Positions 56,181 through 64,000 of a stretch of 64,000 bases of DNA are shown here, in pieces. Within the stretch, counting starts at the first letter, position 1, and each line of letters opens with the position of its first letter. The notes below the pieces were generated by a model. The model was not told the DNA's origin. It was given only the letters and a program-made list of their open reading frames with translations, and did not search any database. The position numbers and the translations under genes are program-made. The stretch is from VRUE01 sp035712345 (GTDB taxonomy: Bacteria; Actinomycetota; Thermoleophilia; Solirubrobacterales; 70-9): contig DASTAY010000035.1 in assembly GCA_035712345.1 (NCBI GenBank), forward strand, positions 1 to 64,000. Direction: 5' to 3'.

Positions 56181-56290
56181 CGTGGGCTCAAGGTCGCCGA
56201 CCGGGGCCGCTTTGCGTTGCCTGCCTTCGTGATCGCGGCGACGCCGGGCTGCGATCCGCCCATCATGTGTAGCTCCGTCGCGCCCGGATC

Positions 56291-57886
56291 TCAAGTCGGT
56301 TCGACCCCCTCGCTCGGAAGCTCTCTCAGCACCCCTGATCCGCAGAAATGGCAGTAGGCGGCAACGTCGCGTCGCGCGGGTCCGTGTTCGCGCTTAGGGT
56401 CGGGATAGACGATCTCCTCGCAGCCTGAGCAGCGCCGCAGCCTCTCGCGGTCGACTTGGGCGAGGAAGGCGTCGTGGCCGATGCGGCGCCGGGCGATGAA
56501 GCCGTGCCTCTTGGCAAGTCGCTCAGCTGCCGCCTCGCGCACGTGCAGATAGTTCTCCCGCAGGCGGTCTTGCTCGGCCGCGTTCTCGCGGTCCTGCTCG
56601 GCATCGCCGGCCAGCTCTTCCAGCGAGCGGGTGCCGAGGAGGTCGCCATCCTCAAGCCAGCGACGCCGCTGACGAACCTTCGGCCCTTCGCCGAATCGCG
56701 CCGCCGCCTCGTCCAGGCGTTCGATCTGGCTCGCGCGATGGTGAGGGACCAGGGCGGCCAGCGCCTCGCGCTCGAAAGGCGTCGGCTCACGGTCGGCGAG
56801 GCGAAGTGCGAGCGGTTCGGCCAGCATCCCGCCGACCGCTTCCAGCGCTCGGCGCTCGATCTCGTTCAGCGCGCCGTCGCCTTCGAGTGAGAGCAGGAGA
56901 GCATCGGTCGCCTTTCGGCCGAGCCGCTCGTCTCCCCAGCCGTGGCGAAGCTCGCCCCGCAGTCGCTTGGCCAGAGCTTCGGGGTCAGAGCGCAGCCGCT
57001 CGCGTTCGGCCTCTTCCTCGCCGCGCTGGGCTTCATCGCGTTCCTTCGCTTCGTCGTAGGGCCGGCGGGCGGCGCGGAGGATGCCGAGCAAGTCGATGGC
57101 CTGCTCGCCGTCGCCGACCATCCACTCCGGCGCGGCGATGCAACGCCGGAGGTCGCGGGCCAGCCCGGTGCAGGCGACCAGCATCCGGGCGCTGTCAATC
57201 TCCCTGTCGGCGGCGGCGAGGAAGGACCGCGCCCGCTTCTCGCTGGTGGTGATGAACAGCAGCGCCGGGCAGAACGGGTTGCTGCGCCGCCAGGCTTGAA
57301 GCCGGGCGTACTCGCCGTAGCCTGCCGCCTTCGCTTTGAGCTGGCGGTGCGACATCGTGCCGAGGTCCAGCTCGACGAAGCCGAACAGCCTCCGGCCGTC
57401 AGCCTCGGCGATGGCGATGCACGCGTCTGGCGCAATCGCTCGCTTCTCGCCGCCTAGGGTCTTGAACATCTCTCGCGCTTCGGCCTCGCGCTCGAAGCTC
57501 GCCAGTCCGATGCCCTCGGGCAGCTCGGTCTTCAGCGCCACGTACAGCTCGCTCAGCCCAGCGGCGTGGGCGAGGAACAGCGGGTTCGGCTCGCGTCGCT
57601 CACCGCCGCGCGGAGGAGGATCGCCGTTGGCGATGGCCTCGCCCTTCCGCGTTGGCCAGAGGTGATGCGGCGCTGAGCCGCGTTCGCGGTAGGGCCGAGT
57701 GCGCCCGAGGAGGCCATGCTTGGCGAGGCGGGCGGTCCGATAGCGAAGCGTCCGTGGCGGGGTCTCGGACGAGAGGCTGGCGAGCTGCGGCAGGGTCAGG
57801 ACCCGCAGAGAGGAGAGCAGGCCGAGGATGCGGTGGTCGAGATCGGAGAGCGGGACGGCGGCGCGTGAGGGTCGGCCTTGGGTCAA
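56291..57886 (-). CDS. Replication-relaxation-like protein with a C-terminal zinc ribbon
   Basis: A 531-residue protein. The N-terminal winged helix (PLSDLDHRILGLLSSLRVLT, LPQLASLSSETPPRTLRYRT, RLAKHGLLGR) and the following nuclease-like segment with FGFVELDLGTMSHRQLKAKA match replication-relaxation family proteins of actinobacterial mobile elements. The C-terminus has two CxxC pairs (RCSGCEEIVYPD, YCHFCGSG). It may act in replication or transfer of the element. TTG 57886 follows AGGAGG; GTG 57901 is an alternative. Confidence 0.7.
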   Translation of the reverse strand: MTQGRPSRAAVPLSDLDHRILGLLSSLRVLTLPQLASLSSETPPRTLRYRTARLAKHGLLGRTRPYRERGSAPHHLWPTRKGEAIANGDPPPRGGERREPNPLFLAHAAGLSELYVALKTELPEGIGLASFEREAEAREMFKTLGGEKRAIAPDACIAIAEADGRRLFGFVELDLGTMSHRQLKAKAAGYGEYARLQAWRRSNPFCPALLFITTSEKRARSFLAAADREIDSARMLVACTGLARDLRRCIAAPEWMVGDGEQAIDLLGILRAARRPYDEAKERDEAQRGEEEAERERLRSDPEALAKRLRGELRHGWGDERLGRKATDALLLSLEGDGALNEIERRALEAVGGMLAEPLALRLADREPTPFEREALAALVPHHRASQIERLDEAAARFGEGPKVRQRRRWLEDGDLLGTRSLEELAGDAEQDRENAAEQDRLRENYLHVREAAAERLAKRHGFIARRRIGHDAFLAQVDRERLRRCSGCEEIVYPDPKREHGPARRDVAAYCHFCGSGVLRELPSEGVEPT

Positions 57887-58491
57887 GCGCCCTCCTGACA
57901 CACGGAGGCGGCGGCTGTCGGCGAGTGGCGGGCCGCTCCTACGGTGATGCCGCCGATGAAGGCGGCGGTCAGTGCGCGCCGGTACGGCGCAAAGGCGCTG
58001 CCTCCAGCGCGGAGGAGAGAAGCCGCTGAGTCGCCAGCGCCGAGGCGATTGCGGTCGAGCCAAGCGCGATCGGAGCAGCCGAGGGTGCGAGTGAGCGCTG
58101 TGGAGCCAGCGCGGCGGCGATAGCGAAGGCGCCGAGAGCGAAGGGCGCGAGATCGACCCGCCATCAATTGAGCGCGAACGAAGGGGGTAGAGACTCGGGC
58201 GCGGGGGAGGGGCACGGATTCCGCAACACGCCGCGGAATGAGCACTGCCCTGCCTTGCCAGTCGGGTTGAGGGCGATTGGCAAGGCCGCGCGGGCACAAA
58301 CAGGTTCTCGGCAAGCTCGTCATCTACCTACCTGTCGAACGAGCCAGCCGAATCCGGCAACTTTTTCACGCCCGCGCCCGGTTGTAGTTCTGGTGCCATC
58401 TACTTAACGGAGGCGCGAGGGGCGAAAGTGGCCCCCTTATGTGACGAATCCGACCGAATAGTCGAGGGGGTAGATTGCCCCTCGTGCGTGC
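57887..58491. other. Intergenic stretch upstream of the replication-relaxation-like gene
   Basis: 605 bases. Long frames exist on the minus strand, but all are Arg/Ser/Pro-rich or lack a start codon. One 62-codon frame (about 57970-58155, minus) is hydrophobic but has no start. I see no supported gene; promoters for the gene at 57886 must lie here. Confidence 0.4.
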
Positions 58492-59844
58492 TCAGCCGCG
58501 AATCAGGTAGTGCGTCTGCCCCGCGGCGGCCAGCAGCTCGACCACCTTGGATTCCGCGAAGCCCATGTCGCGGAGCAGGCAGGCGCGCAAGAGGAACCAA
58601 AGGCGGTGGTGCAACACGATCAGATCCCTCCCATCGGGCACCCGGGTGGGCCGATCGCTCGGGAGATGGGTGAAGAAATTTCGGGTGTCGCGAACGGTCT
58701 TCGCGAACTCCTCCCGGTCGCTCGGGATGCCGCAGAAGCGGAGGACTTCGCCGCCGAAGCTGTCGAGAATCCGCCGAACCTGATCGAGCAGGCTGGCTCG
58801 GTTCGAGCCGAGCAGCATTCCTTCGATCCACTCCCCCTCCTGATCACGCAGGTCGGGCGACATCCCCTCAATCACCTGCCCAACGAGCTGCCGGTGATCC
58901 TCGGGCGAGCGCATGACGCTCTCGAAGCGGTCGCTGTAGCTGAAATACAGCTCCAAGCAACGGGCGACCAAGATGAACTGATCGGCATTTATACGGTGGC
59001 CGCGCCGCAGCTGGTACTCAATCAACTGCCACATCAGTTCGGGAGCTTCCAGCTGAATCCGTCCCCACGTCTCCGCAACCTGAGCAAAGCGGTCGCGCAC
59101 TTTGTCGAGCGTCATCAGCGCTGAGGGACGCGACGGCGCGCTGTTCTCGCGCCAGCGGAGATGAAGGTCAACTAGACGGCTGCCGTCCATCGTGTGTATG
59201 CGTTCGGGCGAGAGCGGTTCGTCTAGGCAGAAGGAGAGCAAGGAAAGGGCCGGCATCACGAAGTTGGTCCACTCCCCGAGCGTCTTGGGCGGACCGGTCA
59301 AGACCACCTCCATCCACCACCGCACGGTCACTTCTGCCTCGTCGCCAGAATTGTCGACGGTGCCGATCTCGAGTAGCTGCATCTGATGCTCGCCGAACGG
59401 GACAGAGGCGCGCTCCTCCCGCACGGCGTAGTTGGAAACCACGTCCTGCGTCGTGGTCGGATTGCGATCGAGGAACCTGACAGCTCGATGGTTGGAGATC
59501 GAGATCGAGGGATAGGTCCGCTCGGCATCCTCTGAGCCGACGATCGCCGAGTTGATCGCGATTTCGGCGGGGTAGGGCGTCGTCTCCGGGATGCCGAATC
59601 TGACGGCTTTGACGTAGCAGTTGGGAAGGCAGGCGGGCCCGGAGTCGTGGCCCTCTAGCAAGCTCAGCCGCACCTCCTCCAGGCTGTTGTCGCCGACCCC
59701 GACCGTTCCAGGCGCCACCATGCGAAGCAGGCCGGGACCGGCTTGACTCGGTAGTTGGAGGAACCCGCGCACCGGCTCGCCGTCGCCGATGCAGGCCATG
59801 CAGTCGATCACCTCGCCAGGCTTGCGAAGGTCGGGAATCGTCAT
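58492..59844 (-). CDS. ApeA-like HEPN-domain protein (putative abortive-infection defence)
   Basis: A 450-residue protein. The N half is a beta-rich domain like the ApeA N-terminal domain (VRGFLQLPSQAGPGLLRMVA, LLEIGTVDNSGDEAEVTVRW). The C half is helical and carries the HEPN motif R-x4-H at 388-393 (RDTRNFFTHLP). ApeA is a reported anti-phage HEPN protein, and HEPN domains are RNases active in abortive infection. It is six bases downstream of an HNH gene on the same strand. The assignment is by pattern; no alignment was run. Confidence 0.7.
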   Translation of the reverse strand: MTIPDLRKPGEVIDCMACIGDGEPVRGFLQLPSQAGPGLLRMVAPGTVGVGDNSLEEVRLSLLEGHDSGPACLPNCYVKAVRFGIPETTPYPAEIAINSAIVGSEDAERTYPSISISNHRAVRFLDRNPTTTQDVVSNYAVREERASVPFGEHQMQLLEIGTVDNSGDEAEVTVRWWMEVVLTGPPKTLGEWTNFVMPALSLLSFCLDEPLSPERIHTMDGSRLVDLHLRWRENSAPSRPSALMTLDKVRDRFAQVAETWGRIQLEAPELMWQLIEYQLRRGHRINADQFILVARCLELYFSYSDRFESVMRSPEDHRQLVGQVIEGMSPDLRDQEGEWIEGMLLGSNRASLLDQVRRILDSFGGEVLRFCGIPSDREEFAKTVRDTRNFFTHLPSDRPTRVPDGRDLIVLHHRLWFLLRACLLRDMGFAESKVVELLAAAGQTHYLIRG

Positions 59845-59849
59845 CGGCT

Positions 59850-60533
59850 CTAGTTCTCTGGTCGCTTCGCGGCTGTCGGAGGTGGACGCCGCTTTGAGTA
59901 GCGCATTTTGTGATCCACCGACAGAGGATCGATCACTAGGGCGGGATGCTGATCGAGCCACCTAAGCTGGTTCTCGATCCGCCGAATCCGGCGTTCGCAT
60001 GCATGAATCGCGAGCGGGGATTTGGACTTCTCCCTTTCCTTTTTTAGCTGACGTTTTGCATCGTCCAACCTGTTCCGAAGGATCTTTTGATTCCGCAGAT
60101 TCTCGCTGGTCTGGCCGTCTTCTGACCGGCGTCGACGCTCTCGATATCTGGCCGCTCGAACTGCATCCGTTAGTTGCGTGAGATCGGCGTCTAGCCCATC
60201 GATATCACCGCGCCTATCCAAGGCATGGAGCAGTTGATGGCATCGAAGGCAGGTGGGAACGAGATCATCGAGATGCTCCGCGCCAACTCGCTCGTAGGTT
60301 CTGTGGTGGAGCTGAAGTGGAGGATCTTTCGTGCCGCAGAGGCCACAGGTCTTCAGCGTGTCGGGATCCCGCCAATACCGACTACGGGTTTCCTCCCAGT
60401 CTGACGACCGGAGGAATGCGGTGTAGTTCTCATAACCGAGCCGTCGAATCCTGCGTTCTCGTGCTTTCCTGCGGTGCTGCGCCCTTCGATAGAAGGCACA
60501 GCGTTCATCCTCTAGGAGCTTGGCTGGAGGCAT
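59850..60533 (-). CDS. HNH endonuclease-like protein
   Basis: A 227-residue protein: a basic N-terminus (AFYRRAQHRRKARERRIRRL), an HNH core with two CxxC pairs (CGLCGTKDPPLQLHHRTYER, then LVPTCLRCHQLLHAL) and a long basic coiled C-terminus (RRIRRIENQLRWLDQHPALV). It could be a DNA nuclease partner of the ApeA-like gene 6 bp downstream. The start at 60533 is uncertain, since an upstream Met extends it by 42 residues of low complexity. Confidence 0.75.
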   Translation of the reverse strand: MPPAKLLEDERCAFYRRAQHRRKARERRIRRLGYENYTAFLRSSDWEETRSRYWRDPDTLKTCGLCGTKDPPLQLHHRTYERVGAEHLDDLVPTCLRCHQLLHALDRRGDIDGLDADLTQLTDAVRAARYRERRRRSEDGQTSENLRNQKILRNRLDDAKRQLKKEREKSKSPLAIHACERRIRRIENQLRWLDQHPALVIDPLSVDHKMRYSKRRPPPTAAKRPEN

Positions 60534-60630
60534 CGACTCAGATCGATGCTCGCTGGTGGCCCGGTCGGAATCCTCAGGTCCAACTGGCGCCCGGGGTGCG
60601 GGATGGGTCGGGCTAGGATTCCGCTGCGAA

Positions 60631-61269
60631 ATGGACGACGCCGAGCCCGCCGTTTTCATGCCGTCGAATGAGCCTTATCTTGGGCGGACGACGGTCGAGA
60701 AGTTCGACAAAGCGATCGTAATTTGCTTGAACACGAACTATGTCCTGGCTGAACGATCGCGCCAGGCTGGATTGTCAGATCTACAGGTAGCGGCTTGCCA
60801 GCTCATTCCGCAGGGAATCAAGCTTGCGCTTTCAATCCGCGAGTTGGTGCGGCAGGGGTACCTCTTTGCTGCTCGCGTGTTGATGCGGTCACTGATCGAG
60901 CGGGCGGCGATCATCTTTTATCTAGAGCAGCATCCAGATCGACTCAGCGTCTGGAAAAGCGGCTGGAAGCATCGAGATCGACCGAGCCTTTCCGCGATGC
61001 TCCAAGAGCTAGGAGATCGTCGGCTCAAGCACATCGCAATCGATTCATCGTTTACCAACGAGTACAACAGCTTGACCCACGGCGATCCTGCAAGTGCGGT
61101 TTTCAATTTGACCTTTGGCGAGCAGGGTGAGCCGATTTTTGGAGTATCGAAGGATCTCGAAAGCCCTGAGGTTTGCGATCGGGTTTGCTCAGAGGCGACG
61201 GTTTGGCTTAGCGAGTTGCTGCTCACTGCTACGCGGTTGTTCCCTGAGGCAGGGGGCCGGGCTGTCTAA
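60631..61269 (+). CDS. Helical hypothetical protein (DUF5677-like)
   Basis: A 212-residue, mostly helical protein: KFDKAIVICLNTNYVLAERS, IKLALSIRELVRQGYLFAAR, VLMRSLIERAAIIFYLEQHP, then NEYNSLTHGDPAS. The RSLIERAAIIFYL / SLTHG pattern recalls DUF5677-like proteins, which are HEPN-like helical bundles. The order of Arg and His does not give a clean R-x4-6-H motif. It is divergent from the HNH gene. Confidence 0.6.
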   Translation: MDDAEPAVFMPSNEPYLGRTTVEKFDKAIVICLNTNYVLAERSRQAGLSDLQVAACQLIPQGIKLALSIRELVRQGYLFAARVLMRSLIERAAIIFYLEQHPDRLSVWKSGWKHRDRPSLSAMLQELGDRRLKHIAIDSSFTNEYNSLTHGDPASAVFNLTFGEQGEPIFGVSKDLESPEVCDRVCSEATVWLSELLLTATRLFPEAGGRAV

Positions 61270-61301
61270 AAGCGCCGCTGCGTCTGCCATGATTTCGGGG
61301 G

Positions 61302-61511
61302 ATGGAGCAGCCCGCCCACATCAAGGTCAGCGGCGCTCTGGAGGGCGAGTTCATCGTTATTGAGGAGCGCAGCGCCAGCGAGTTCGTGATCACGCGCGAT
61401 ACCTCTTGGAAGGCAATGCTCGGGAAGGACGAGCGGGACGCCACTGAGGAGGAGATCGCCGCCCTAGAGGCCGAGCACGGGCCGTTCCAGCCCGCAGACG
61501 GCGAGGGGTAG
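61302..61511 (+). CDS. Small hypothetical protein
   Basis: A 69-residue acidic protein (IKVSGALEGEFIVIEERSAS, then DATEEEIAALEAEHGPFQPA). It may be a single small domain. It lies 32 bp after the DUF5677-like gene and 3 bp before the next gene, so it is likely co-transcribed with the latter. Unknown; an antitoxin to the following basic protein is one possibility. Confidence 0.55.
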   Translation: MEQPAHIKVSGALEGEFIVIEERSASEFVITRDTSWKAMLGKDERDATEEEIAALEAEHGPFQPADGEG

Positions 61512-61514
61512 TCC

Positions 61515-61889
61515 TTGCCCATCCGGCGGGGCTACGCCCGCGTTCTCTTCAACGAGGGCGCGTTCGCCGAGGACACGATGCGAAGCGGTCGCGCGGGCGC
61601 CCAGGCGCTGCGGGAGGCCCGGAGCCAGTTCGAGCGGGAGGGCGTCGAGATCAAAGTCCTGCGCCGCTGCGATCCCGAACACCGCGATGGCACGAAGCTC
61701 TCTGCCTGCTTCAAGGTCTATCTGCCCCCGCCCAATGGCAAGTTCGGCATGGTCTTTCGCTTCGTCCGCGATGCCGATGGCCTTGCGCTCCGCTACCTCG
61801 CGTTCGGCGTCCGGCACCACCCGCGCGACTCGAACGCGCCGACCGTCTACGAGATCGCTGATCGGCGGCTGCACGAACTGCCCTCATAG
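61515..61889 (+). CDS. Hypothetical protein, possibly toxin-like
   Basis: A 124-residue basic alpha/beta protein starting at TTG 61515: RRGYARVLFNEGAFAEDTMR, EIKVLRRCDPEHRDGTKLSA, GKFGMVFRFVRDADGLALRY. The small size, basic charge and adjacency to an acidic small protein recall RelE-like pairs, but no catalytic signature can be assigned. Confidence 0.5.
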   Translation: MPIRRGYARVLFNEGAFAEDTMRSGRAGAQALREARSQFEREGVEIKVLRRCDPEHRDGTKLSACFKVYLPPPNGKFGMVFRFVRDADGLALRYLAFGVRHHPRDSNAPTVYEIADRRLHELPS

Positions 61890-62063
61890 GGCCGAACCGG
61901 GGAGGAGCCTCTCGGTGGCCTGCGCTCCTCCCCGGCTGACCTGAGCGGATCGGCGGCCGGTCCCTCCTGTGCCTTAGTTCCCGGTCGCCTACCGCTCGCT
62001 CGCCGCACCCTCGTTGCATGGGAGTCGAGGCTGCGGGAGCCTTCGCCTTGCGGCGAAGCTTGG

Positions 62064-62486
62064 TTAGGCCCGCTGGGCCTGTGGTCCGCGTTCCTGAAGC
62101 TCGATTGCCTCCATGACTTCGCTGCAAGCCTGGATCGTGGATTCGAGGCCTTCGATCACGTTCGCCCCGGCGACGGCTTCGCGCTCCTTTCGGGCGTCGG
62201 CGAGGCCGCCCTCAGCTTCCTCTCGCAGTCGTCGCATCAGTTCGGTCAGATCCTCGTAGGGTATGGTCAGCTCGACGGGGTCGCGGTCGTCGTCCTCGGG
62301 CCAGCCGAGGTCTTGGAGGAGGCGGAAGTCTTCGCCGAACTCGATGACGAGGCGTTCGGCGGTGGCGTAGTCCTTCTGACACTCCATCGCGACGAAGACA
62401 TCGCCGAGGGCGGCGAGGTGGTTGCGCACCTGGTCGTAGAGCGCGTCGCGTTCCTCGCCGGTGATCTTGATCGTCTTTCGGGGCAC
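62064..62486 (-). CDS. Hypothetical coiled-coil protein
   Basis: A 140-residue acidic helical protein: PRKTIKITGEERDALYDQVR, HLAALGDVFVAMECQKDYAT and YEDLTELMRRLREEAEGGLA. It has been placed at GTG 62486, which follows AGGAAGG with good spacing. I do not recognise the family. It is the last gene before the putative right end of island 2. Confidence 0.6.
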   Translation of the reverse strand: MPRKTIKITGEERDALYDQVRNHLAALGDVFVAMECQKDYATAERLVIEFGEDFRLLQDLGWPEDDDRDPVELTIPYEDLTELMRRLREEAEGGLADARKEREAVAGANVIEGLESTIQACSEVMEAIELQERGPQAQRA

Positions 62487-62817
62487 GGCGCCTTCCTTTC
62501 GGTAGGGCACCGAAGCCGCCTCGGTCGGTGGCTGTCGATCTCCCGTCAATGCATAAAGCTCTGGGAGAATCGGTCGCGCATCGAAGGCTCAGTCTTCGGT
62601 GCCAGGCCCCGGGGCGTTCCACCGCCGCCGGGGCCACTTATGTCTTTGGCGTCGGCGAAGGTAGCTCCGTCGCCGCCGAAGTCAAGGCGACTTTTTCAGA
62701 TGTCTCTTCGGGGTATCCTGATCTGCCCGTGGCTACGGGGCTTCTTTCTCGCTTGTGGAGCCAAATCCAGCGCTGCTTCTACCGGCACGACGATCTCTCC
62801 GTTAGGGACGAAACGCT
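62487..62817. other. Right-end region of island 2 without a supported gene
   Basis: 331 bases. Short frames on both strands lack family patterns. A plus-strand frame (62528-62821) ends inside the tRNA-like repeat but has no ribosome site. This stretch would contain the element's own half of the recombination site. Confidence 0.35.
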
Positions 62818-62830
62818 GTAGCGGTACTCC
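62818..62830 (+). other. Short repeat of the tRNA-Glu 3' end (putative right junction of island 2)
   Basis: GTAGCGGTACTCC is identical to 44997-45009, the acceptor end of tRNA-Glu plus four following bases. Sequence to its left is unrelated to the tRNA. A serine recombinase junction often shares only a short core, so this fits, but 13 bp alone is modest evidence. Confidence 0.5.
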
Positions 62831-62896
62831 CGCGCGCAGAGCCGAATCGCCGCCCGAGAGGCGGCCGCGCGCTTCTGTCGGTTCGGCCCACACCGA

Positions 62897-63253
62897 TCAG
62901 GACGGTCGTCTCGACCTCTGCCCGGCGAGGGCATCGTCGAGGGTCGGGTGGATGCTGATCGCCTCGGGCAGACCGACGATTGCGAACAGGCGCATGAGCT
63001 GGGAGGACTCTGGGACGACGAGGACCAGTGTGGCGCGGCGGCGGTCGAGGCGGTCGCTGAGGCGCAGCAGCATGTCGATGCCGGCGCTGTCGACGTAGCG
63101 AGTGCGACTGAGGTCGACGACGAGGCTCAGAGCGTCCGGGCCGAGGGCCTCGGCTAGCCGCCGCTGGACGGCGGCGACGTTCGCGGCATCCAGGTCTTCG
63201 TTGAGGCGCGCGATCGGCACGCCGTCGATCTGCTCGAGGCCCAGCTGAGTCAT
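62897..63253 (-). CDS. STAS-domain anti-sigma factor antagonist-like protein
   Basis: A 118-residue STAS protein: VPIARLNEDLDAANVAAVQR, then LVVDLSRTRYVDSAGIDMLL, in which the Ser of DSAG is the usual phosphorylation site, and RRATLVLVVPESSQLMRLFA. It would bind an anti-sigma kinase when unphosphorylated. The ATG at 63253 overlaps the upstream SpoIIE/HATPase gene stop by four bases, forming a partner-switching module. Confidence 0.9.
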   Translation of the reverse strand: MTQLGLEQIDGVPIARLNEDLDAANVAAVQRRLAEALGPDALSLVVDLSRTRYVDSAGIDMLLRLSDRLDRRRATLVLVVPESSQLMRLFAIVGLPEAISIHPTLDDALAGQRSRRPS

Positions 63254-63999
63254 GCTTGGCCAGAGAGCTTCCTGGTCAGCTTCACGGTGGTTCCATCGCC
63301 GCCCCTGCTGATCGCCACGTCGTCGACCAGCTCGCGCATGATCGGCAGCCCTCTGCCCCCACCCGGTGGCCGGGCGGTGCGCCAACGGCCGAGGTCGCAA
63401 ATCGTGACCGTCACCTGCTCGGCCTCCCGCTCGCAGGTGACGGTGAAGGTGGATTCGTTGCCGCCGTAGGCATGCTCGACCGCGTTGGCGGCGGCCTCGG
63501 AGGCCGAAAGGGTGATATCGAACTGCTCGTCCTCGTTGGCGCCCGCGGCCTGGAGCCAGCGAGTCAGGGTCCTGCGCATCCCGGCCAGAACGTGGGCGCG
63601 CGCCGGCAGGGTCATTTCCAGACGACCTTCGAGCGGGAGGGCCTCGATGGCGAGCAGGGCGACGTCGTCCTCGAGCGGCGTCTCGTCGAGGAGCGCGTGG
63701 TACACGTCATCGGCGAGGTTGGTCTTGGGATGTCGCGCGGCTGCTTCGGCCGCCGGCGCCAGTCGCTTGAAGCCGGCGTCGATCGATTCGTCGCGCCGCT
63801 CGATCAAGCCGTCGGTGTAGAGCAGCAGCCGGCTGCCGGTGGGGAATGGATATTGGAAGGCCTCGTAGTCGTTGCCGCCGCGCATGCCGACCGGCAGGCC
63901 AGGGCTCTGCTCGAGCAGCCGAGGACGGTCGTCCGGGCCGATCAGCAAGGGAGGGAGGTGCCCGGCGATCACCACTTCCAGCTTCTCGCCCTCGGGATC
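63250..63999 (-). CDS. SpoIIE phosphatase-HATPase fusion regulator (5' end outside the window)
   Basis: Codes for 249 residues before leaving the window. The C-terminal part of a PP2C/SpoIIE phosphatase domain (VVIAGHLPPLLIGPDD, FPTGSRLLLYTDGLIERRDE, PLEDDVALLAIE) is followed by an RsbW-type HATPase (ITLSASEAAANAVEHAYGGN, GRGLPIMRELVDDVAIS). Phosphatase and kinase in one chain with a downstream STAS partner suggests control of a stress sigma factor. N-terminal sensor domains probably lie beyond 64000. Confidence 0.9.
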   Translation of the reverse strand, partial: DPEGEKLEVVIAGHLPPLLIGPDDRPRLLEQSPGLPVGMRGGNDYEAFQYPFPTGSRLLLYTDGLIERRDESIDAGFKRLAPAAEAAARHPKTNLADDVYHALLDETPLEDDVALLAIEALPLEGRLEMTLPARAHVLAGMRRTLTRWLQAAGANEDEQFDITLSASEAAANAVEHAYGGNESTFTVTCEREAEQVTVTICDLGRWRTARPPGGGRGLPIMRELVDDVAISRGGDGTTVKLTRKLSGQA

Positions 64000-64000
64000 G

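Larger units (their letters stand above)
54071..62826. mobile_element. Putative genomic island 2, in tandem, with a serine recombinase
   Basis: A segment of about 8.75 kb. It starts at the tRNA-derived repeat and ends at GTAGCGGTACTCC (62818-62830), which repeats the tRNA-Glu 3' end (44997-45009). A large serine recombinase sits at the left junction. Genes inside are mostly unknown, defence-like or typical of mobile elements, and lower in GC than the regulator genes that follow. The right boundary rests on only 13 bp of identity and is less certain than that of island 1. Confidence 0.6.

Noticed and set aside
57883..58323. Possible 146-residue gene upstream of the replication-relaxation-like gene
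   Set aside because: The Arg/Ala/Ser-rich product has no pattern and no ribosome site. A hydrophobic alternative frame there has a stop directly before it and no start codon.
62528..62821. Plus-strand frame ending inside the tRNA-like repeat at the right end of island 2
   Set aside because: No ribosome site, no recognisable pattern and an unlikely composition; the stop in the repeat is probably chance.

Overview
The window is high-GC bacterial DNA. It carries a nearly complete coenzyme F420 pathway (fbiC, cofE, cofC, cofD, an NADPH:F420 reductase and a Ddn-type F420-dependent enzyme), GTG/TTG starts and tRNA genes without encoded CCA. This suggests an actinomycete, and the mix of genes would suit the Thermoleophilia/Solirubrobacterales; that placement is inference, not something the sequence proves.

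Region 1 (1-44.9 kb) is mainly chromosomal core. After a transposase tail come a lipoprotein gene, ygfZ, a DtxR-type regulator with its Mn transporter, an aquaporin and the F420 block (6.2-13.5 kb). Next is a leucine/ketone block (HMG-CoA lyase, acyl-CoA carboxylase beta subunit, acetoacetyl-CoA ligase), tRNA genes, cobB, a second carboxyltransferase, beta-propeller and HNH proteins, more tRNAs, and assorted hydrolases and transport proteins. This part is rich in long palindromes. One family of perfect hairpins occurs three times between genes. A structured ~100 nt repeat occurs twice. A third class of palindromic insertions sits in frame inside fbiC and cofE.

Region 2 (44,965-54,111) is a genomic island in the 3' end of tRNA-Glu(CTC). 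It is bounded by exact 41 bp direct repeats, carries a tyrosine integrase next to the distal repeat, and has clusters of short repeats at both ends that look like integrase arm sites. Cargo: a RES/Xre toxin-antitoxin pair, a four-gene operon (two ThsB/MTH538-type TIR-like proteins, a caspase-like protease, a stand-alone SLOG/LOG-type Rossmann protein), a gene split by a complete IS3-family element, a VapBC pair and one unknown gene. The four-gene operon is the best candidate for an undescribed system. It looks like a Thoeris-related, TIR-signalled, caspase-executed anti-phage module with an extra nucleotide-sensor-like protein.

Region 3 (about 54,071-62,826) looks like a second island in tandem. 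It starts with a large serine recombinase whose last 12 codons are read from the antisense strand of the tRNA repeat, and it ends at a short repeat of the tRNA-Glu 3' end. It carries a replication-relaxation-like protein, an ApeA-like HEPN protein in an operon with an HNH nuclease, and several small unknown genes. After it the chromosome appears to resume with a STAS protein and a SpoIIE/HATPase regulator that runs off the end of the window.
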